Positions 9,411-19,185 of a stretch of 64,000 nucleotides of DNA are shown piece after piece. Position numbers and translations under genes: made by a program. The stretch's first letter is position 1. Every line of letters starts with the position of its first letter. This DNA is from Legionella donaldsonii (GTDB lineage Bacteria > Pseudomonadota > Gammaproteobacteria > Legionellales > Legionellaceae), in the NCBI RefSeq assembly GCF_900452385.1, contig NZ_UGOA01000001.1:2996001-3060000 (forward strand). The letters run 5' to 3'. Below the pieces are notes generated by a model. It saw only the letters and a program-made list of their open reading frames with translations, had not been told where the DNA came from and ran no database searches.

Positions 9411-9944
9411 TCACTGATCTTGTTCAAAACGAGCAACGCTTGAAATAATCTCATTACGAGCAGCGTCTGGTCCCTGCCAGCCGTCTACCTTGACCCATTT
9501 GCCTTCTTCCAAATCTTTATAATGCTGGAAAAAATGCTCTATCGATAGCAACAAGGGATGAGGTAAATCTTCATACGTTTTCACGTGATCATACATTTTA
9601 CTCAATTTACTGGTAGGGACAGCCAATACTTTAGTATCTACGCCTGCTTCATCGGTCATTTTAAGCATACCAACCACACGGCAAGGAATCACGGCACCAC
9701 TGATTAAGGGCACAGGGGTTACCACCAAGACATCAACCGGATCACCATCTTCGGACAACGTCTTTGGAACATAGCCATAATTGGTAGGATAAAACATCGC
9801 TGTTGTCATAAATCGATCGACAAACAAAGCGCCTGTTTCTTTATTAACCTCATATTTTACTGGTTCCCCATGCATAGGGATTTCGATAATTACATTAATT
9901 TCATTGGGTACGTCACGACCGCTTTTGATATCCATTAACCCCAT
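9411..9944 (-). CDS. ppa: inorganic pyrophosphatase
   Basis: Soluble family I inorganic pyrophosphatase, hydrolysing PPi to drive biosynthetic reactions in the cytoplasm. Hallmarks: [16 protein letters not shown], the metal-binding [10 protein letters not shown] box, and GYVPKT. The open frame extends to 10013, but the start is placed at ATG 9944 because the protein then begins [17 protein letters not shown], the normal family N-terminus, giving 177 residues, with a GGGTGA ribosome binding site upstream. It is divergent from the DUF1653 gene. Confidence 0.97.
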   Translation of the reverse strand: MGLMDIKSGRDVPNEINVIIEIPMHGEPVKYEVNKETGALFVDRFMTTAMFYPTNYGYVPKTLSEDGDPVDVLVVTPVPLISGAVIPCRVVGMLKMTDEAGVDTKVLAVPTSKLSKMYDHVKTYEDLPHPLLLSIEHFFQHYKDLEEGKWVKVDGWQGPDAARNEIISSVARFEQDQ

Positions 9945-10078
9945 TTTTTCACCCACTGAATAATTTAGACGCGCTATTATGCGCAAAATGACGCTAAAAG
10001 GCAAAACTGTCATACTTAAGGTCGATAATGAGAACAGGCTAATGAAGACTCGTTGACTTTTAAATGGAGAGCCAAGCC

Positions 10079-10342
10079 ATGCACAATTTTGATACCTTGA
10101 AAAAAACCATCGACCAAGCAGAGCAAGCGGTTAAGATTGGAGGGCTTTATGCTCACTATCGTCAACCAGAGCGCTTGTATAAAGTATTGGCCATCGCCAT
10201 TCATGAAAATACGGAAGAGCCTTGCGTCGTCTACCAGGCTCTCTATGGTGACAAACTCATATGGGTCAGAGCCCTTTCAGCCTGGCGTGAACAGGTTGAA
10301 CATCAAGGAAAGACCATTTTAAGATTTATCCTAAAAGAATGA
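10079..10342 (+). CDS. DUF1653 family protein
   Basis: Small protein of 87 residues matching the DUF1653 pattern: [34 protein letters not shown] and a final RF. The family is widespread and has no settled function. The frame begins at ATG 10064, but ATG 10079 is preferred because GGAGA sits about 8 nt before it. Confidence 0.88.
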   Translation: MHNFDTLKKTIDQAEQAVKIGGLYAHYRQPERLYKVLAIAIHENTEEPCVVYQALYGDKLIWVRALSAWREQVEHQGKTILRFILKE

Positions 10343-10369
10343 CTATCACACAGAGAATAAATGGAAGAA

Positions 10370-11863
10370 CTACATGCCACCACCACCCGGTGTTAGCAAC
10401 GCTGTCCTGAAATCGTTATTCTGCTCCAAAGTGAGGAAAGCATCCCTGATTGCAGATACCCTGCACTGTCTTTCGGTTTGCATAAAAAAACCACTGCCAG
10501 TACTAAATAATTTACCCAACACAAAAGGAAAACCTATCCCTGTGGCCGCGATGGCAATATTGAGAATAATCGCGCCTACCAATTCGGAGCGTGTCCTCAT
10601 CTCTTTATAGCCTTGACCAAGCTTCATGCAAAATTCCTTTTGCGTAGCCGCAATTGCGGGAACATCAAGCCCTTTCTTTGCTTTGATAAATTGATTCAGT
10701 GATAAAACCAAACTGTCTGCCAACTCAATCGTCTGTTTGCCAACACCCTTAGCATCGGATAGCTCCATACCACACTGTTTTAATTGTTTTATATGATCAT
10801 AAAGGACTAACATTTGCTGCATCAGCCTTGCAGGATTATTCGCTGTATTAAATGGCGGTAACCAGCGTGTTTTACCACCTGCTTCCCCCATCCAGCCTGC
10901 CGCTTCAGGAAACGACTCCAAAATCGCTGCAAGGCTCAAAAAATTTGAGCTCATCTCCAGTCGTTCCAGAATATTGCTACCAGTTGGGCCTCGCTCCAAC
11001 AGTAAGGGGAGTCGAGCCAGCTCAGGTAAATATCGGAGGATAACTCGCAGAGTATTGGGATTATCTTGCGCCCAATTCAACAGGTTGTGTCCTGCTAGTT
11101 TTCCTTGTACGGCCTGCACCCGCCCAGCTTCCGGTAATGCTTGTAAAAGCAATTCCAATGCGTCCGGATTTTTGACAGCGATGTGCCACATCGTGGGTTC
11201 CATTTCGCCAGGGGTTTCTCGCCCATTCTTGGGCTGTAAACTCCAAATAGCATGAGCATGGGAGTCCAACATGGTTTTTAAGGTCTTGGGATAAGACAGG
11301 ATCAATTGCAAAACACTGAGACGATCTTTATTTGTCTGCTGCAGAGCCATTAACTGTTTCTCAGGGGGGTAAATGGCCAAAATCTTTTGGAAGGATTCAA
11401 CATAGGGAACGGCTAGATGCAAAGTCGTGTCGTCCTGTGCTGTTTTTGCCTGGACAACCTCTAGTAATTCCTCCGGCGAATATAAGTCTAAAATGATTTG
11501 CAGGGACTCAGGATTTGCAACCGCTAAATGCAAGACGGTTTTCAGCTCCTGATCTTTTTCTTGCACTGCCTCTTTGCGCCCCTCCACAGAATAGGCTGCT
11601 AAAACCAATTTTAAGGAGGCCGGATATCGTGCAGCCGCATGTAAAAGCGTCTTTCCGTGATATTTTTCATTCAACAAGGCAAGGCGTTGGGATTCCTCAA
11701 GGGTTGCCATTTTTTCTAAATGAACTTTTAATATGTCGGGAGAAGAGGCTGAAGCGTGCAAAAGACTGGACGTGAATTTTTCAAGAGTGACGCCCGGATG
11801 CAGAAGAAACTTCCGATCTCTTTCCTGAATCATTGCAAACATAACCGCCCGATTCGTAGCCAT
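10370..11863 (-). CDS. ankyrin-like repeat protein, effector candidate
   Basis: 497 residues. From about residue 30 to 330 there are roughly eight degenerate helical repeats of 35-40 residues with the recurring pattern TLLHxAxxxPxSLxxIL (for example TVLHLAVANPESLQIIL, TTLHLAVPYVESFQKIL, TMWHIAVKNPDALELLL), an ankyrin-like unit. The C-terminal part has a hydrophobic stretch (LVGAIILNIAIAATGIGF) that may be a membrane anchor or hairpin. Legionella export many ankyrin proteins through Dot/Icm; that this is one is an inference from architecture. Start ATG 11863 has an AGGAAA site. Confidence 0.82.
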   Translation of the reverse strand: MATNRAVMFAMIQERDRKFLLHPGVTLEKFTSSLLHASASSPDILKVHLEKMATLEESQRLALLNEKYHGKTLLHAAARYPASLKLVLAAYSVEGRKEAVQEKDQELKTVLHLAVANPESLQIILDLYSPEELLEVVQAKTAQDDTTLHLAVPYVESFQKILAIYPPEKQLMALQQTNKDRLSVLQLILSYPKTLKTMLDSHAHAIWSLQPKNGRETPGEMEPTMWHIAVKNPDALELLLQALPEAGRVQAVQGKLAGHNLLNWAQDNPNTLRVILRYLPELARLPLLLERGPTGSNILERLEMSSNFLSLAAILESFPEAAGWMGEAGGKTRWLPPFNTANNPARLMQQMLVLYDHIKQLKQCGMELSDAKGVGKQTIELADSLVLSLNQFIKAKKGLDVPAIAATQKEFCMKLGQGYKEMRTRSELVGAIILNIAIAATGIGFPFVLGKLFSTGSGFFMQTERQCRVSAIRDAFLTLEQNNDFRTALLTPGGGGM

Positions 11864-12108
11864 TCAAGTTTCCTATCATCTTGTACTAAAAATAAATCTT
11901 TGTGCGCTTTAAATGATCACAAAATTCATTATTGTACATACAATAGTTATCCTTGGCCAACAAAATTCTTGCTCACAGGGAATACTGATATTTGACTGTG
12001 TAGGGGCGAGAGGCAACAAACCATCGCACCATTGCCAGAGGTCATGGAGTACCCAAAATAAATACGCGTAAAATTCCATTCTTTTATGCTGTCCACAATC
12101 CCTTTCTT

Positions 12109-12495
12109 TTATTCATTCGGGGGAGTAATGGATAATTCCTGGCTATTGGTAAGAGGGGGGGCTTGATAATTCACGCACTGCCTTAGCTCAATTACTCGTC
12201 CAGCATAGAGCGCACATTTTGTTGTGTAACCAGCATGATTATACAATATCAATTCTAAATCACCGGGAATATCGCCGGACAGATGGGCTTGAAAATAGAT
12301 AAGGTTTGGATGTTGTCTTATCCGTTCATTCATACAGATAGCGACTTCAGACTCTGTTTTATGTTCTACCTCATAACATTGCCGTAAAGCCTGCATCGTG
12401 ATTTCCAAAGCAGCCGAATTAGGTTCAGCCAGGGCAGCACCAGGAAAGAAGGGAAAAATACTCATACCAACCAAAATCGATTTACGTAAAAGCAT
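12109..12495 (-). CDS. small secreted hypothetical protein
   Basis: 128 residues with a signal peptide (LVGMSIFPFFPGAALAEP), likely cleaved after ALA. The mature part has four cysteines (QCYEVE, ICMNER, KCALYAG, RQCVNY) that could form two disulfides in the periplasm. No family recognised. It is a stand-alone gene between the ankyrin protein and proA. Confidence 0.7.
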   Translation of the reverse strand: MLLRKSILVGMSIFPFFPGAALAEPNSAALEITMQALRQCYEVEHKTESEVAICMNERIRQHPNLIYFQAHLSGDIPGDLELILYNHAGYTTKCALYAGRVIELRQCVNYQAPPLTNSQELSITPPNE

Positions 12496-12587
12496 AATCT
12501 TTTCACTAGTGGATTAGTTAAATTAATTATAGAACCTAATTATAAAAATAAATAATTGAGGATTAACCTAATCGTCCTGCTCTATGG

Positions 12588-13841
12588 CTATGTTCTTATA
12601 TGGCCGTCACCCAAAATAACCCATTTATAGCTGGATAGTGCTTCTAATGCCATGGGCCCCCGAGCATGCAATTTTTGCGTGCTAATGCCAATTTCAGCCC
12701 CCATCCCAAATTGCCCGCCATCAGTAAACGCAGTAGAGGCATTTACATAGACAGCCGCCGCATCGACCTGATTTATAAAATAGTCAGCGGCTGATTTATC
12801 TTCTGTAATAATCGCTTCGCTATGACCCGAGGTATAGTCATGAATATGTTTAACAGCGTCTTCTTTTGAAGAAACTGTTTTTATCGACATCTTATAAGAT
12901 AAATACTCATGGCCAAAATCATCAGGGCCGGCTTGATGAAGCAATGTTTTAGGGTAAGACTGTTCAAGCATTCTATAACTTAACTCATCGGCAAAGAGTT
13001 CAACATTCTTTTCAGCAAGCAATTCAACTAAATGGTATAAATCATCCAGGCGTTTTTCATGGATGATCAAGGTATCCAAGGCATTGCAAACGCTTACTCG
13101 CCTGGTTTTAGCATTGTTAATAATAAGACGACCTTTTTCCTTATCCCCACTAGCATCAAAATAGGTATGAACAATACCCGCACCCGTTTCTATCACAGGG
13201 ATTTTGGCGTGCTCACGCACGTAATTAATTAACGCTTGCCCCCCTCTTGGAATACAAACATCGACCCACTCATTTGCGGTCAAAAGAACATTCATGGCCT
13301 CGCGTTCTGGCGGCAATAAATAGACCACATTAGGATTAATATTGTGGCGACTTAAGGTCTTATTGATAAGGGATACTAAACATTGATTACTATAGTAAGC
13401 TTCTTTACCGCCTTTAAGTACAGATGCATTGCCTGTTTTAAAACACAAAGAAAAAACATCAATGGTCACATTTGGTCTGGATTCATAAATCACAGCCACT
13501 ACGCCCAGGGGAACGGAAATTTTTTGTATTCGCAAACCATTAGGCAACTGTTTTTCATCAAGTATGCGGGCTTGCGGGTGTTTCAAAGAAGCCACTAATG
13601 CAACATCAGAGGCGATCGCATGAACCCTCTCTTCCGACAAAAGAAGCCTATCGTATTTGGGATCAGCCTGATCCATCGCAGCCAAATCTTTCTTGTTTTC
13701 AGCAATAATTTGTTGCGTTTCTTCTCCTAAGGTCTTGGCAAGATCCAGGAGTACTTCGTTGCGCTTCGCTTCACTGAATGAAATTAAGCTCTGGCTGGCT
13801 TCTTTTACTGCTTTAAGTGCCGTCATTACTTTCTCTTTCAC
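12588..13841 (-). CDS. proA: gamma-glutamyl phosphate reductase
   Basis: Second step of proline synthesis: NADPH-dependent reduction of gamma-glutamyl phosphate to glutamate semialdehyde. 417 residues, aldehyde-dehydrogenase fold, with YESRPNVTIDVFSLC, the active-site region VSVCNALDTLI and GISTQKLHARGPMALEAL. Starts with GTG 13841 directly after the proB stop codon; its AGGAG ribosome binding site lies inside the end of proB, so the two are translationally coupled. Phrases such as the C-terminal SYKWVILGDGHIRT look more like Bacteroidetes ProA than gammaproteobacterial ProA. Confidence 0.96.
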   Translation of the reverse strand: MKEKVMTALKAVKEASQSLISFSEAKRNEVLLDLAKTLGEETQQIIAENKKDLAAMDQADPKYDRLLLSEERVHAIASDVALVASLKHPQARILDEKQLPNGLRIQKISVPLGVVAVIYESRPNVTIDVFSLCFKTGNASVLKGGKEAYYSNQCLVSLINKTLSRHNINPNVVYLLPPEREAMNVLLTANEWVDVCIPRGGQALINYVREHAKIPVIETGAGIVHTYFDASGDKEKGRLIINNAKTRRVSVCNALDTLIIHEKRLDDLYHLVELLAEKNVELFADELSYRMLEQSYPKTLLHQAGPDDFGHEYLSYKMSIKTVSSKEDAVKHIHDYTSGHSEAIITEDKSAADYFINQVDAAAVYVNASTAFTDGGQFGMGAEIGISTQKLHARGPMALEALSSYKWVILGDGHIRT

Positions 13842-14921
13842 TTAAATCTCCTGGAAAATATGCAAATGATCATAATGAATAAAGATAGGCTTATCTTTTT
13901 GCCCTAAATAGTCAGCTAATTTATTAGCATCATATTTAGCCAAACCAATTCCAATTTTCTCCCCTTCGAGGGTCCGAATCTCTATAAGATCACCACGCTT
14001 GAAATCCCCGTCGTATTTCTCTATCCCTACTGGCAATATACTTAGAACACGTTTATTTTCTTTTAAAAGTTGATATAAGCGGGGATTAATCGAAATTGAA
14101 CCTGCTCTTTTTTCACTGTTAAACGCAATCCATCTTTTTATATTTGATTTTCTCTTGGCAGGCAAAATAATAGTGCCAATTTGTTCTTCTGCAATAATGC
14201 GCATAATCACGGAAGGTTGATTGATGCTTGCTATATGGGTAGTAATGCCAAGAGCGGACATTTTGCGGGCGGTGCCAAGCTTGCTAATCATGCCGCCGCG
14301 TCCATGCGTACTTTTTACTGCAGATACTGCAGGCCAGCCTTTTTCAGGTCCGATAACAGGAATAAATTCCGAGTCAGCAAAATCCGGGTGGCCTGTATAC
14401 ACCCCTTCCACATTACTTAAGATAATTAATTTATCAGCATTCATTTGCGCTGCAATAAGACCTGCTAATTCGTCGTTATCGGTAAACATCAGTTCTTCAA
14501 TAGAAACGCTGTCATTTTCATTAATGATAGGAATAATATTTTTTTGCTCTACTATTTCCCGCAGTAATCTGGCTATATTTAAATAGTGTTGCCGGGTTCG
14601 AAAATCCTGTTTGGTCAGTAAAATTTGCGCAGCGAGGATTTTATGCGCTCTAAACATCGCAGCATAAATATGAACGAGTTCAGGTTGCCCCAGAGATGCC
14701 AATACTTGCTTTTCGGCTATCGAACTTCCATATTGCCGTCCCAGCAGCTGTTGCGCTACCTTACGTCCTGAAGAAACTGCACCAGAACTAACCAGAACAA
14801 TATGGTGCCCGGCTTTCTGTAAGGCTACGATTTGCTCAACCAAATGCTTCATGATGGGTTCAAATGGTGTTCCATCATGCGACAAGATGCTTTGTGTACC
14901 CACCTTAATAACAATTTTCAT
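13842..14921 (-). CDS. proB: glutamate 5-kinase
   Basis: First step of proline synthesis, phosphorylating glutamate with ATP. 359 residues: amino-acid-kinase domain (VIKVGTQSIL; LVSSGAVSSGR; PIINENDSVS; STHGRGGMISKLGTA) followed by a PUA-like C-terminal domain from about residue 265 (RAGSISINPRLYQLL; FKRGDLIEI). First gene of the proBA operon. In many bacteria ProB is feedback-inhibited by proline. Confidence 0.95.
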   Translation of the reverse strand: MKIVIKVGTQSILSHDGTPFEPIMKHLVEQIVALQKAGHHIVLVSSGAVSSGRKVAQQLLGRQYGSSIAEKQVLASLGQPELVHIYAAMFRAHKILAAQILLTKQDFRTRQHYLNIARLLREIVEQKNIIPIINENDSVSIEELMFTDNDELAGLIAAQMNADKLIILSNVEGVYTGHPDFADSEFIPVIGPEKGWPAVSAVKSTHGRGGMISKLGTARKMSALGITTHIASINQPSVIMRIIAEEQIGTIILPAKRKSNIKRWIAFNSEKRAGSISINPRLYQLLKENKRVLSILPVGIEKYDGDFKRGDLIEIRTLEGEKIGIGLAKYDANKLADYLGQKDKPIFIHYDHLHIFQEI

Positions 14922-15437
14922 AATAGTAATTCACTTTAAACCTTTTTAAATGGGTCGGATTGATTTGGATTCAAACACCCAATAGCTAACCTATTTGAAT
15001 CTAATTGACCTAACAAGGGTTTGGAGTATCAATAACTGCTGACAACCATTTGCACCTGAGCAACCCCAGCCATAAAGTGACTATCCATTGACTGGTTTTC
15101 ATGTCCTAAAGGCCTCTTCCTTATCGACCTGGTGTGACCGCTTGGTTATGTCTGCAAAGACCTTACCATATCATGCCTTCTTTATTAATGCATGACTCGC
15201 CACTAAACCTTGTCAACTTTCTGCATAGGGACCATGAAGCCTCGTACTCCCACTTCTTCACATTACTTATTGATCACAATTTAATCATCAAGTATAATTT
15301 ATAAACTTTTAACCTGGCATACGTTGTTAACGGCTTTTTGAATCCATGCATAGTTTTTGTTTCAGCAACAACTCATCACCTGTGTTTAAACAAAAGCTCT
15401 CTCCGTTACATCAAGAGTTAAGCCATTTGGAGATATG
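14922..15437. other. 516-bp intergenic region
   Basis: Divergent spacer between proB and the pentapeptide/amidotransferase gene. No convincing small ORF, repeat or RNA gene was seen. It contains a good promoter at 15270-15298, listed separately. Its length would allow a small RNA, but nothing in it supports one. Confidence 0.5.
15270..15298 (+). promoter_or_regulatory. candidate sigma-70 promoter
   Basis: TTGATC at 15270-15275 and TATAAT at 15293-15298 with the optimal 17-nt spacing. It would give a 5' leader of about 130 nt for the downstream pentapeptide/amidotransferase gene. Confidence 0.5.
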
Positions 15438-17267
15438 ATGCGACCAATTTCCCAACAAGAATTCGAAAACCTGTTAGATGACCTGGCTCAAAAGAAAAAA
15501 GAACTTGGCAAAGGCAAACAATTGTCGCTGGCAGACTACTTACAGGCGCATGGTTTTTTGCCTGTTCTTGAGAATCTTAATTTTACGGTACCTCAGAAAG
15601 CGGTCTTTCAAATCCCAGGAAAAAATGCTGACGAAAGTATGGTTACGGCTACACAGGTATTACGTAGAACAGAACTATTCACTGAGTTGGATTTTTCTGG
15701 GCTTGGTACAATAAAAAATTGTAGCTTCGACTGTTGTGATCTCAGTGGCGCAAAGATTGAAAATCTCAACATAGAAAATTGCAGCTTTAATAACACCGTA
15801 CTCAATAAGGCCTCAATAAAAAACACGCAAGGACAGTATTGCTCCTTTAATGGTACCAGCTTTGACCATAGCCAACTGCAACAGGTTGTGTTTAAGCAAT
15901 GCCCTGTCTCCCACTGCTCTTTAAATAATTTACAAGTATTTGATTCGGTTATTTGGCAAAACTGTCCGATGGACTATGTTTCCATCGTTGGTGGAGCAAC
16001 CGCTAGAGACGTTATTATCCGCGCTGATGATCGGCTTGGTGTAGCCGAGTTGGTAACCGATAAGACCATCTACTTTGATAAGATCCATGTTAAAAATAGC
16101 CAACCTGCCATCTTGGTTTCATGGAATAATAGTATGCCTGGTGTAGCCGGATCACTGACCGAAACAATGTTGGCGGCACGCAACCTTAATCCCGTCCGCA
16201 TGGATTACTGCCCAACTGTCAACGAAGTCGAGTTGGATAAAGAAATTACTGAATTAAATCAATTGGCTTCTCGGAGGATAGACGCGTTAAAAGCGGACTT
16301 ATTAACAAAAATTAATCAAAAAAATAACCACCTGTTGCCCCCGGAAATTTATCTGCTTTTTGTGGAACGCTGGAAAAATGAAAAAATCAGTTTCCCCATG
16401 GTCATGATCGAAATCATGCGGGAACTTCATGCCAATGACCCGACAAAATTTCCTCAAATGGCAGCACTTTATGCCTATGCGAAATCGATGTTTGACCGGG
16501 TTGATGGGGTATTAATCCCCGGCGGCCAGGATATTGACCCACGCTTTTATGGCCAACCATTGCATTTAAAAACCAAACTCCCTGCCTATTTAAACAGTGG
16601 ACTCTCCGATGCAAGACGGGATGCATTGGAATTTAGCCTGGTCTATATCCAGCAGCGAGCCTCTAAACCCAAACCCTTATGTGGAATTTGCCGTGGCTCT
16701 CAGGTTATTGCAGCATCGTATGATGGAACCCTGTATCAAGATGTAGGCGATCCCAAAAGAGCAGCTTATCTGGTTGAACGCCTTATTCCGAAAGCCGCAA
16801 TGACGGAGGAAACGGCACTCTTGTCTACCCAGAGTAGATTAATTGCGCGCAGTAATAGAGAAAACCTGGCAGTCATTTTTCTGCATCATCAAGGTTATAA
16901 TCTGGATAGCGCACATGGATTGACAGCCACTGCGTCAACTCAAACCAGTAGTGGTTTTGACCTTGATACGGTGGCAGAAAATTTAGATCAAAACATTTGC
17001 ATCACCCAATCACATCCAGAATTTACTTTTGATAACGGGAAGCCTGGAAATAATGGTCTTTCTTCCAAAGTAAGTGCCTTGGCTGCTGATGGTATTTTTG
17101 GGCAATTTGAAATGAGGGTACGCGCCTATACCCAAAGCCAGAGCAAATACCAGCAATTAAGTTACGACCTGTCAGTCACAGCAAGACAAAGTGGTTTTTT
17201 TAATCCAACAAGAGCCCAAAATCATCATGATTTGCCTGTCCCTTTTTTAACGTTAACAGGCAGATGA
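15438..17267 (+). CDS. pentapeptide-repeat/class I glutamine amidotransferase fusion
   Basis: About 610 residues. Residues about 70-200 are pentapeptide-like repeats (ELDFSG, NCSFDCCDLSGAKIENL, CSFNNTVLNKASI, YCSFNGTSFDHSQL), expected to form a right-handed quadrilateral helix. Residues about 350-560 are a peptidase C26-type amidotransferase: DGVLIPGGQDIDP, nucleophile elbow LCGICRGSQ (Cys419 counting from ATG 15435) and SHPEFT (His527, Glu529), a complete triad as in gamma-glutamyl-GABA hydrolases. I know no standard enzyme with this architecture, and it sits alone; a Dot/Icm effector is plausible. ATG 15438 is chosen over 15435 because of spacing to the GGAG at 15429. Confidence 0.82.
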   Translation: MRPISQQEFENLLDDLAQKKKELGKGKQLSLADYLQAHGFLPVLENLNFTVPQKAVFQIPGKNADESMVTATQVLRRTELFTELDFSGLGTIKNCSFDCCDLSGAKIENLNIENCSFNNTVLNKASIKNTQGQYCSFNGTSFDHSQLQQVVFKQCPVSHCSLNNLQVFDSVIWQNCPMDYVSIVGGATARDVIIRADDRLGVAELVTDKTIYFDKIHVKNSQPAILVSWNNSMPGVAGSLTETMLAARNLNPVRMDYCPTVNEVELDKEITELNQLASRRIDALKADLLTKINQKNNHLLPPEIYLLFVERWKNEKISFPMVMIEIMRELHANDPTKFPQMAALYAYAKSMFDRVDGVLIPGGQDIDPRFYGQPLHLKTKLPAYLNSGLSDARRDALEFSLVYIQQRASKPKPLCGICRGSQVIAASYDGTLYQDVGDPKRAAYLVERLIPKAAMTEETALLSTQSRLIARSNRENLAVIFLHHQGYNLDSAHGLTATASTQTSSGFDLDTVAENLDQNICITQSHPEFTFDNGKPGNNGLSSKVSALAADGIFGQFEMRVRAYTQSQSKYQQLSYDLSVTARQSGFFNPTRAQNHHDLPVPFLTLTGR

Positions 17268-17284
17268 CACCAGCACTTCGCCAT

Positions 17285-17304
17285 CCGGGAGTTAACACTC
17301 CCGG
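17285..17304. terminator. stem-loop between convergent genes
   Basis: CCGGGAGT-TAAC-ACTCCCGG, a perfect 8-bp stem with a 4-nt loop, located 18 nt after the amidotransferase gene and before the end of the convergent LuxR gene. No clear T-run follows, so it may be a weak or bidirectional terminator. Confidence 0.5.
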
Positions 17305-17316
17305 GTTGCACCCAAA

Positions 17317-18204
17317 CTAGGAAAAAAGCCTGCTCATCCAACCAAGTTTGCTATGTACATGCCTTGATTTTTTTTGTAAGGCTAAATCCAGGGCTTTTCT
17401 AACCTCCCCTTTATTTAAAAAGTCGACTAATTCTTTTTTATTTTTAGTGGCTGTTATTTTTCTCAATTTAGCCAATCTTGCTTCCACTGCCTTTACTGAA
17501 ACATAACAGGCTCTTGCGATTTCCTTCGTACTTAACCCCTGAAGCAAATAATAGCCCGTATGGGCTAATGTGTAATTAAGATCAATACTTTCTCCTTCCA
17601 CGTCGATCTGAATCGCCTTAATCTGGGTATTTTCTATAAAATAATCGATTTCACGATAAAATTCTTGTTGCACTAGGGCGCTTTTAATCAGTCCCAGTTC
17701 GTGCAAAGAAAGTGCATGCGTCAAAGCAGCATCAATAATTTTTTTCGCTTTATCACGAAAATAAAGAATAAAGCGTTCAAGAATTTCCTGATGCTGAAAA
17801 TAGAAATTATTCATTTCATAATGGTCTCTGGTTGTCGCAAAATTGAAATGCTCTTCTTTGGCTACACTACTTTTGATAATAGTAACCCCATGAGCAATGT
17901 TGAAATTTTCTTTCGCATCGTTATAAACAACCATTACCGGATTATCTTTAGGAAGCGCATCCCAAATAATAATCTCATGCTCAGGTTGAAATGATGAGAG
18001 GTAAGTCGCATAGTCCTTATCAATACAATTCTTAAGCCAGGGATAGTTATTGGTTAGAAATATAAATTTATCCCCCTGTGATAATTTATAAGAAAAAAAA
18101 GTCAAATCAAATGACTCAAATAAAGGTTGCGCGATTTTATCAATGGAACGGCAGGCCATTTTAAGTGGTTTTTCACCTAATTTCAGGAACTTTCGATCTC
18201 TCAA
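17317..18204 (-). CDS. LuxR-type transcriptional regulator
   Basis: 295 residues. The C-terminal about 65 residues contain a LuxR helix-turn-helix: LAHTGYYLLQGLSTKEIARA followed by CYVSVKAVEARLAKLRKI. The N-terminal about 200 residues are a sensing region of the kind seen in Legionella LuxR proteins, with no autoinducer-binding motif that I can identify. The start is TTG 18204, supported by a strong AGGGAGGA ribosome binding site five nt upstream; the next ATG lies about 15 codons in and lacks one. Target genes unknown. Confidence 0.85.
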   Translation of the reverse strand: MRDRKFLKLGEKPLKMACRSIDKIAQPLFESFDLTFFSYKLSQGDKFIFLTNNYPWLKNCIDKDYATYLSSFQPEHEIIIWDALPKDNPVMVVYNDAKENFNIAHGVTIIKSSVAKEEHFNFATTRDHYEMNNFYFQHQEILERFILYFRDKAKKIIDAALTHALSLHELGLIKSALVQQEFYREIDYFIENTQIKAIQIDVEGESIDLNYTLAHTGYYLLQGLSTKEIARACYVSVKAVEARLAKLRKITATKNKKELVDFLNKGEVRKALDLALQKKSRHVHSKLGWMSRLFS

Positions 18205-18285
18205 TTTAATCCTCCCTGAGATTGAGAAAGATAAAAAAACTTTAACGAGTCTCTTAATAGTTTGGAAGAAGACTCTAATTGATTG

Positions 18286-19185
18286 TTATCTAAAACAAGT
18301 TAACTCGACTCGCTCCCCCAATTGCAATTTGGCCACCGCTCCCAATAAGAGAGGGAAGTTTGTATAACCATGCCCAATTCCTTCTATTTGTGCAACGGGA
18401 ATGGGGCTGTTTTGCGCAAATCGCTCCAATACCGGTTTAACCAGAGAAGAGCCATTTGGCTCATTGCCAGTAAGAAAATCACCAAATAAAATAGCTGCTG
18501 CCTCTTTAAAAACAGTTGCCTGGGATAAATGCTCCAGCATGCGATCAACACGATAGCCTCGCTCGCCTACTTCTTCTAAAAAAATAATTTTGTTTTGCCC
18601 ATCAAGTTGCCATATTGTGCCAATACTTGTTTGTACCAGGGTTAAATTTCCTCCTGTTAACCTCGCCTCGATTACCTTATCGCTTGCAGCAAGTTCATTC
18701 AGCGGCAAACCCGATAAGCTAATTTGTTCCACGTCTCCAAATAAGATTGATTTTAATGAATGAATCGATTCAGGAGAAAATTTATCTCTTGCAAGCGCAC
18801 CATGAATAGTTGGCCATTGCCACTGTTGCTCCAGAAACAAATGAATCGCAGTGATATCACTCATACCAACAAAGAGTTTGGGAGGATTTACCGGTGTTAT
18901 TTGACTTAGTTGAGGCAGTAAGCGCATGCTGCCATAGCCGCCACGGGCACAAATAACCGCTTTGGTTGCTGGATTTAATAGAGCCTTTCTTAACAGATTG
19001 AAGCGTATTTCATCAGTATTAGCGCATAACAAGTCATTCCCAAAAATAGCTTGATCAATGATGCAATTTAATTGCCATGACTCCAGCAAATTGTTCAGAT
19101 CACTTAATACCTCATCAGTACAACGGGAGGCAGGTGCAATTATTTCAACACTATCACCAGGCTTTAATATAGGTAATCGTTGCAT
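18286..19185 (-). CDS. ldcA: LD-carboxypeptidase (peptidase S66)
   Basis: Cytoplasmic murein tetrapeptide carboxypeptidase that removes the terminal D-Ala during peptidoglycan recycling. 299 residues of family S66: LKPGDSVEIIAPAS at the N-terminus, ARGGYGSMRLLP, nucleophile Ser in VGMSDITAIH, the Glu of FLEEVGERGYRVDRML and the His of IEGIGHGYTNFPLL make the Ser-Glu-His triad. Full length for the family. Confidence 0.93.
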   Translation of the reverse strand: MQRLPILKPGDSVEIIAPASRCTDEVLSDLNNLLESWQLNCIIDQAIFGNDLLCANTDEIRFNLLRKALLNPATKAVICARGGYGSMRLLPQLSQITPVNPPKLFVGMSDITAIHLFLEQQWQWPTIHGALARDKFSPESIHSLKSILFGDVEQISLSGLPLNELAASDKVIEARLTGGNLTLVQTSIGTIWQLDGQNKIIFLEEVGERGYRVDRMLEHLSQATVFKEAAAILFGDFLTGNEPNGSSLVKPVLERFAQNSPIPVAQIEGIGHGYTNFPLLLGAVAKLQLGERVELTCFR

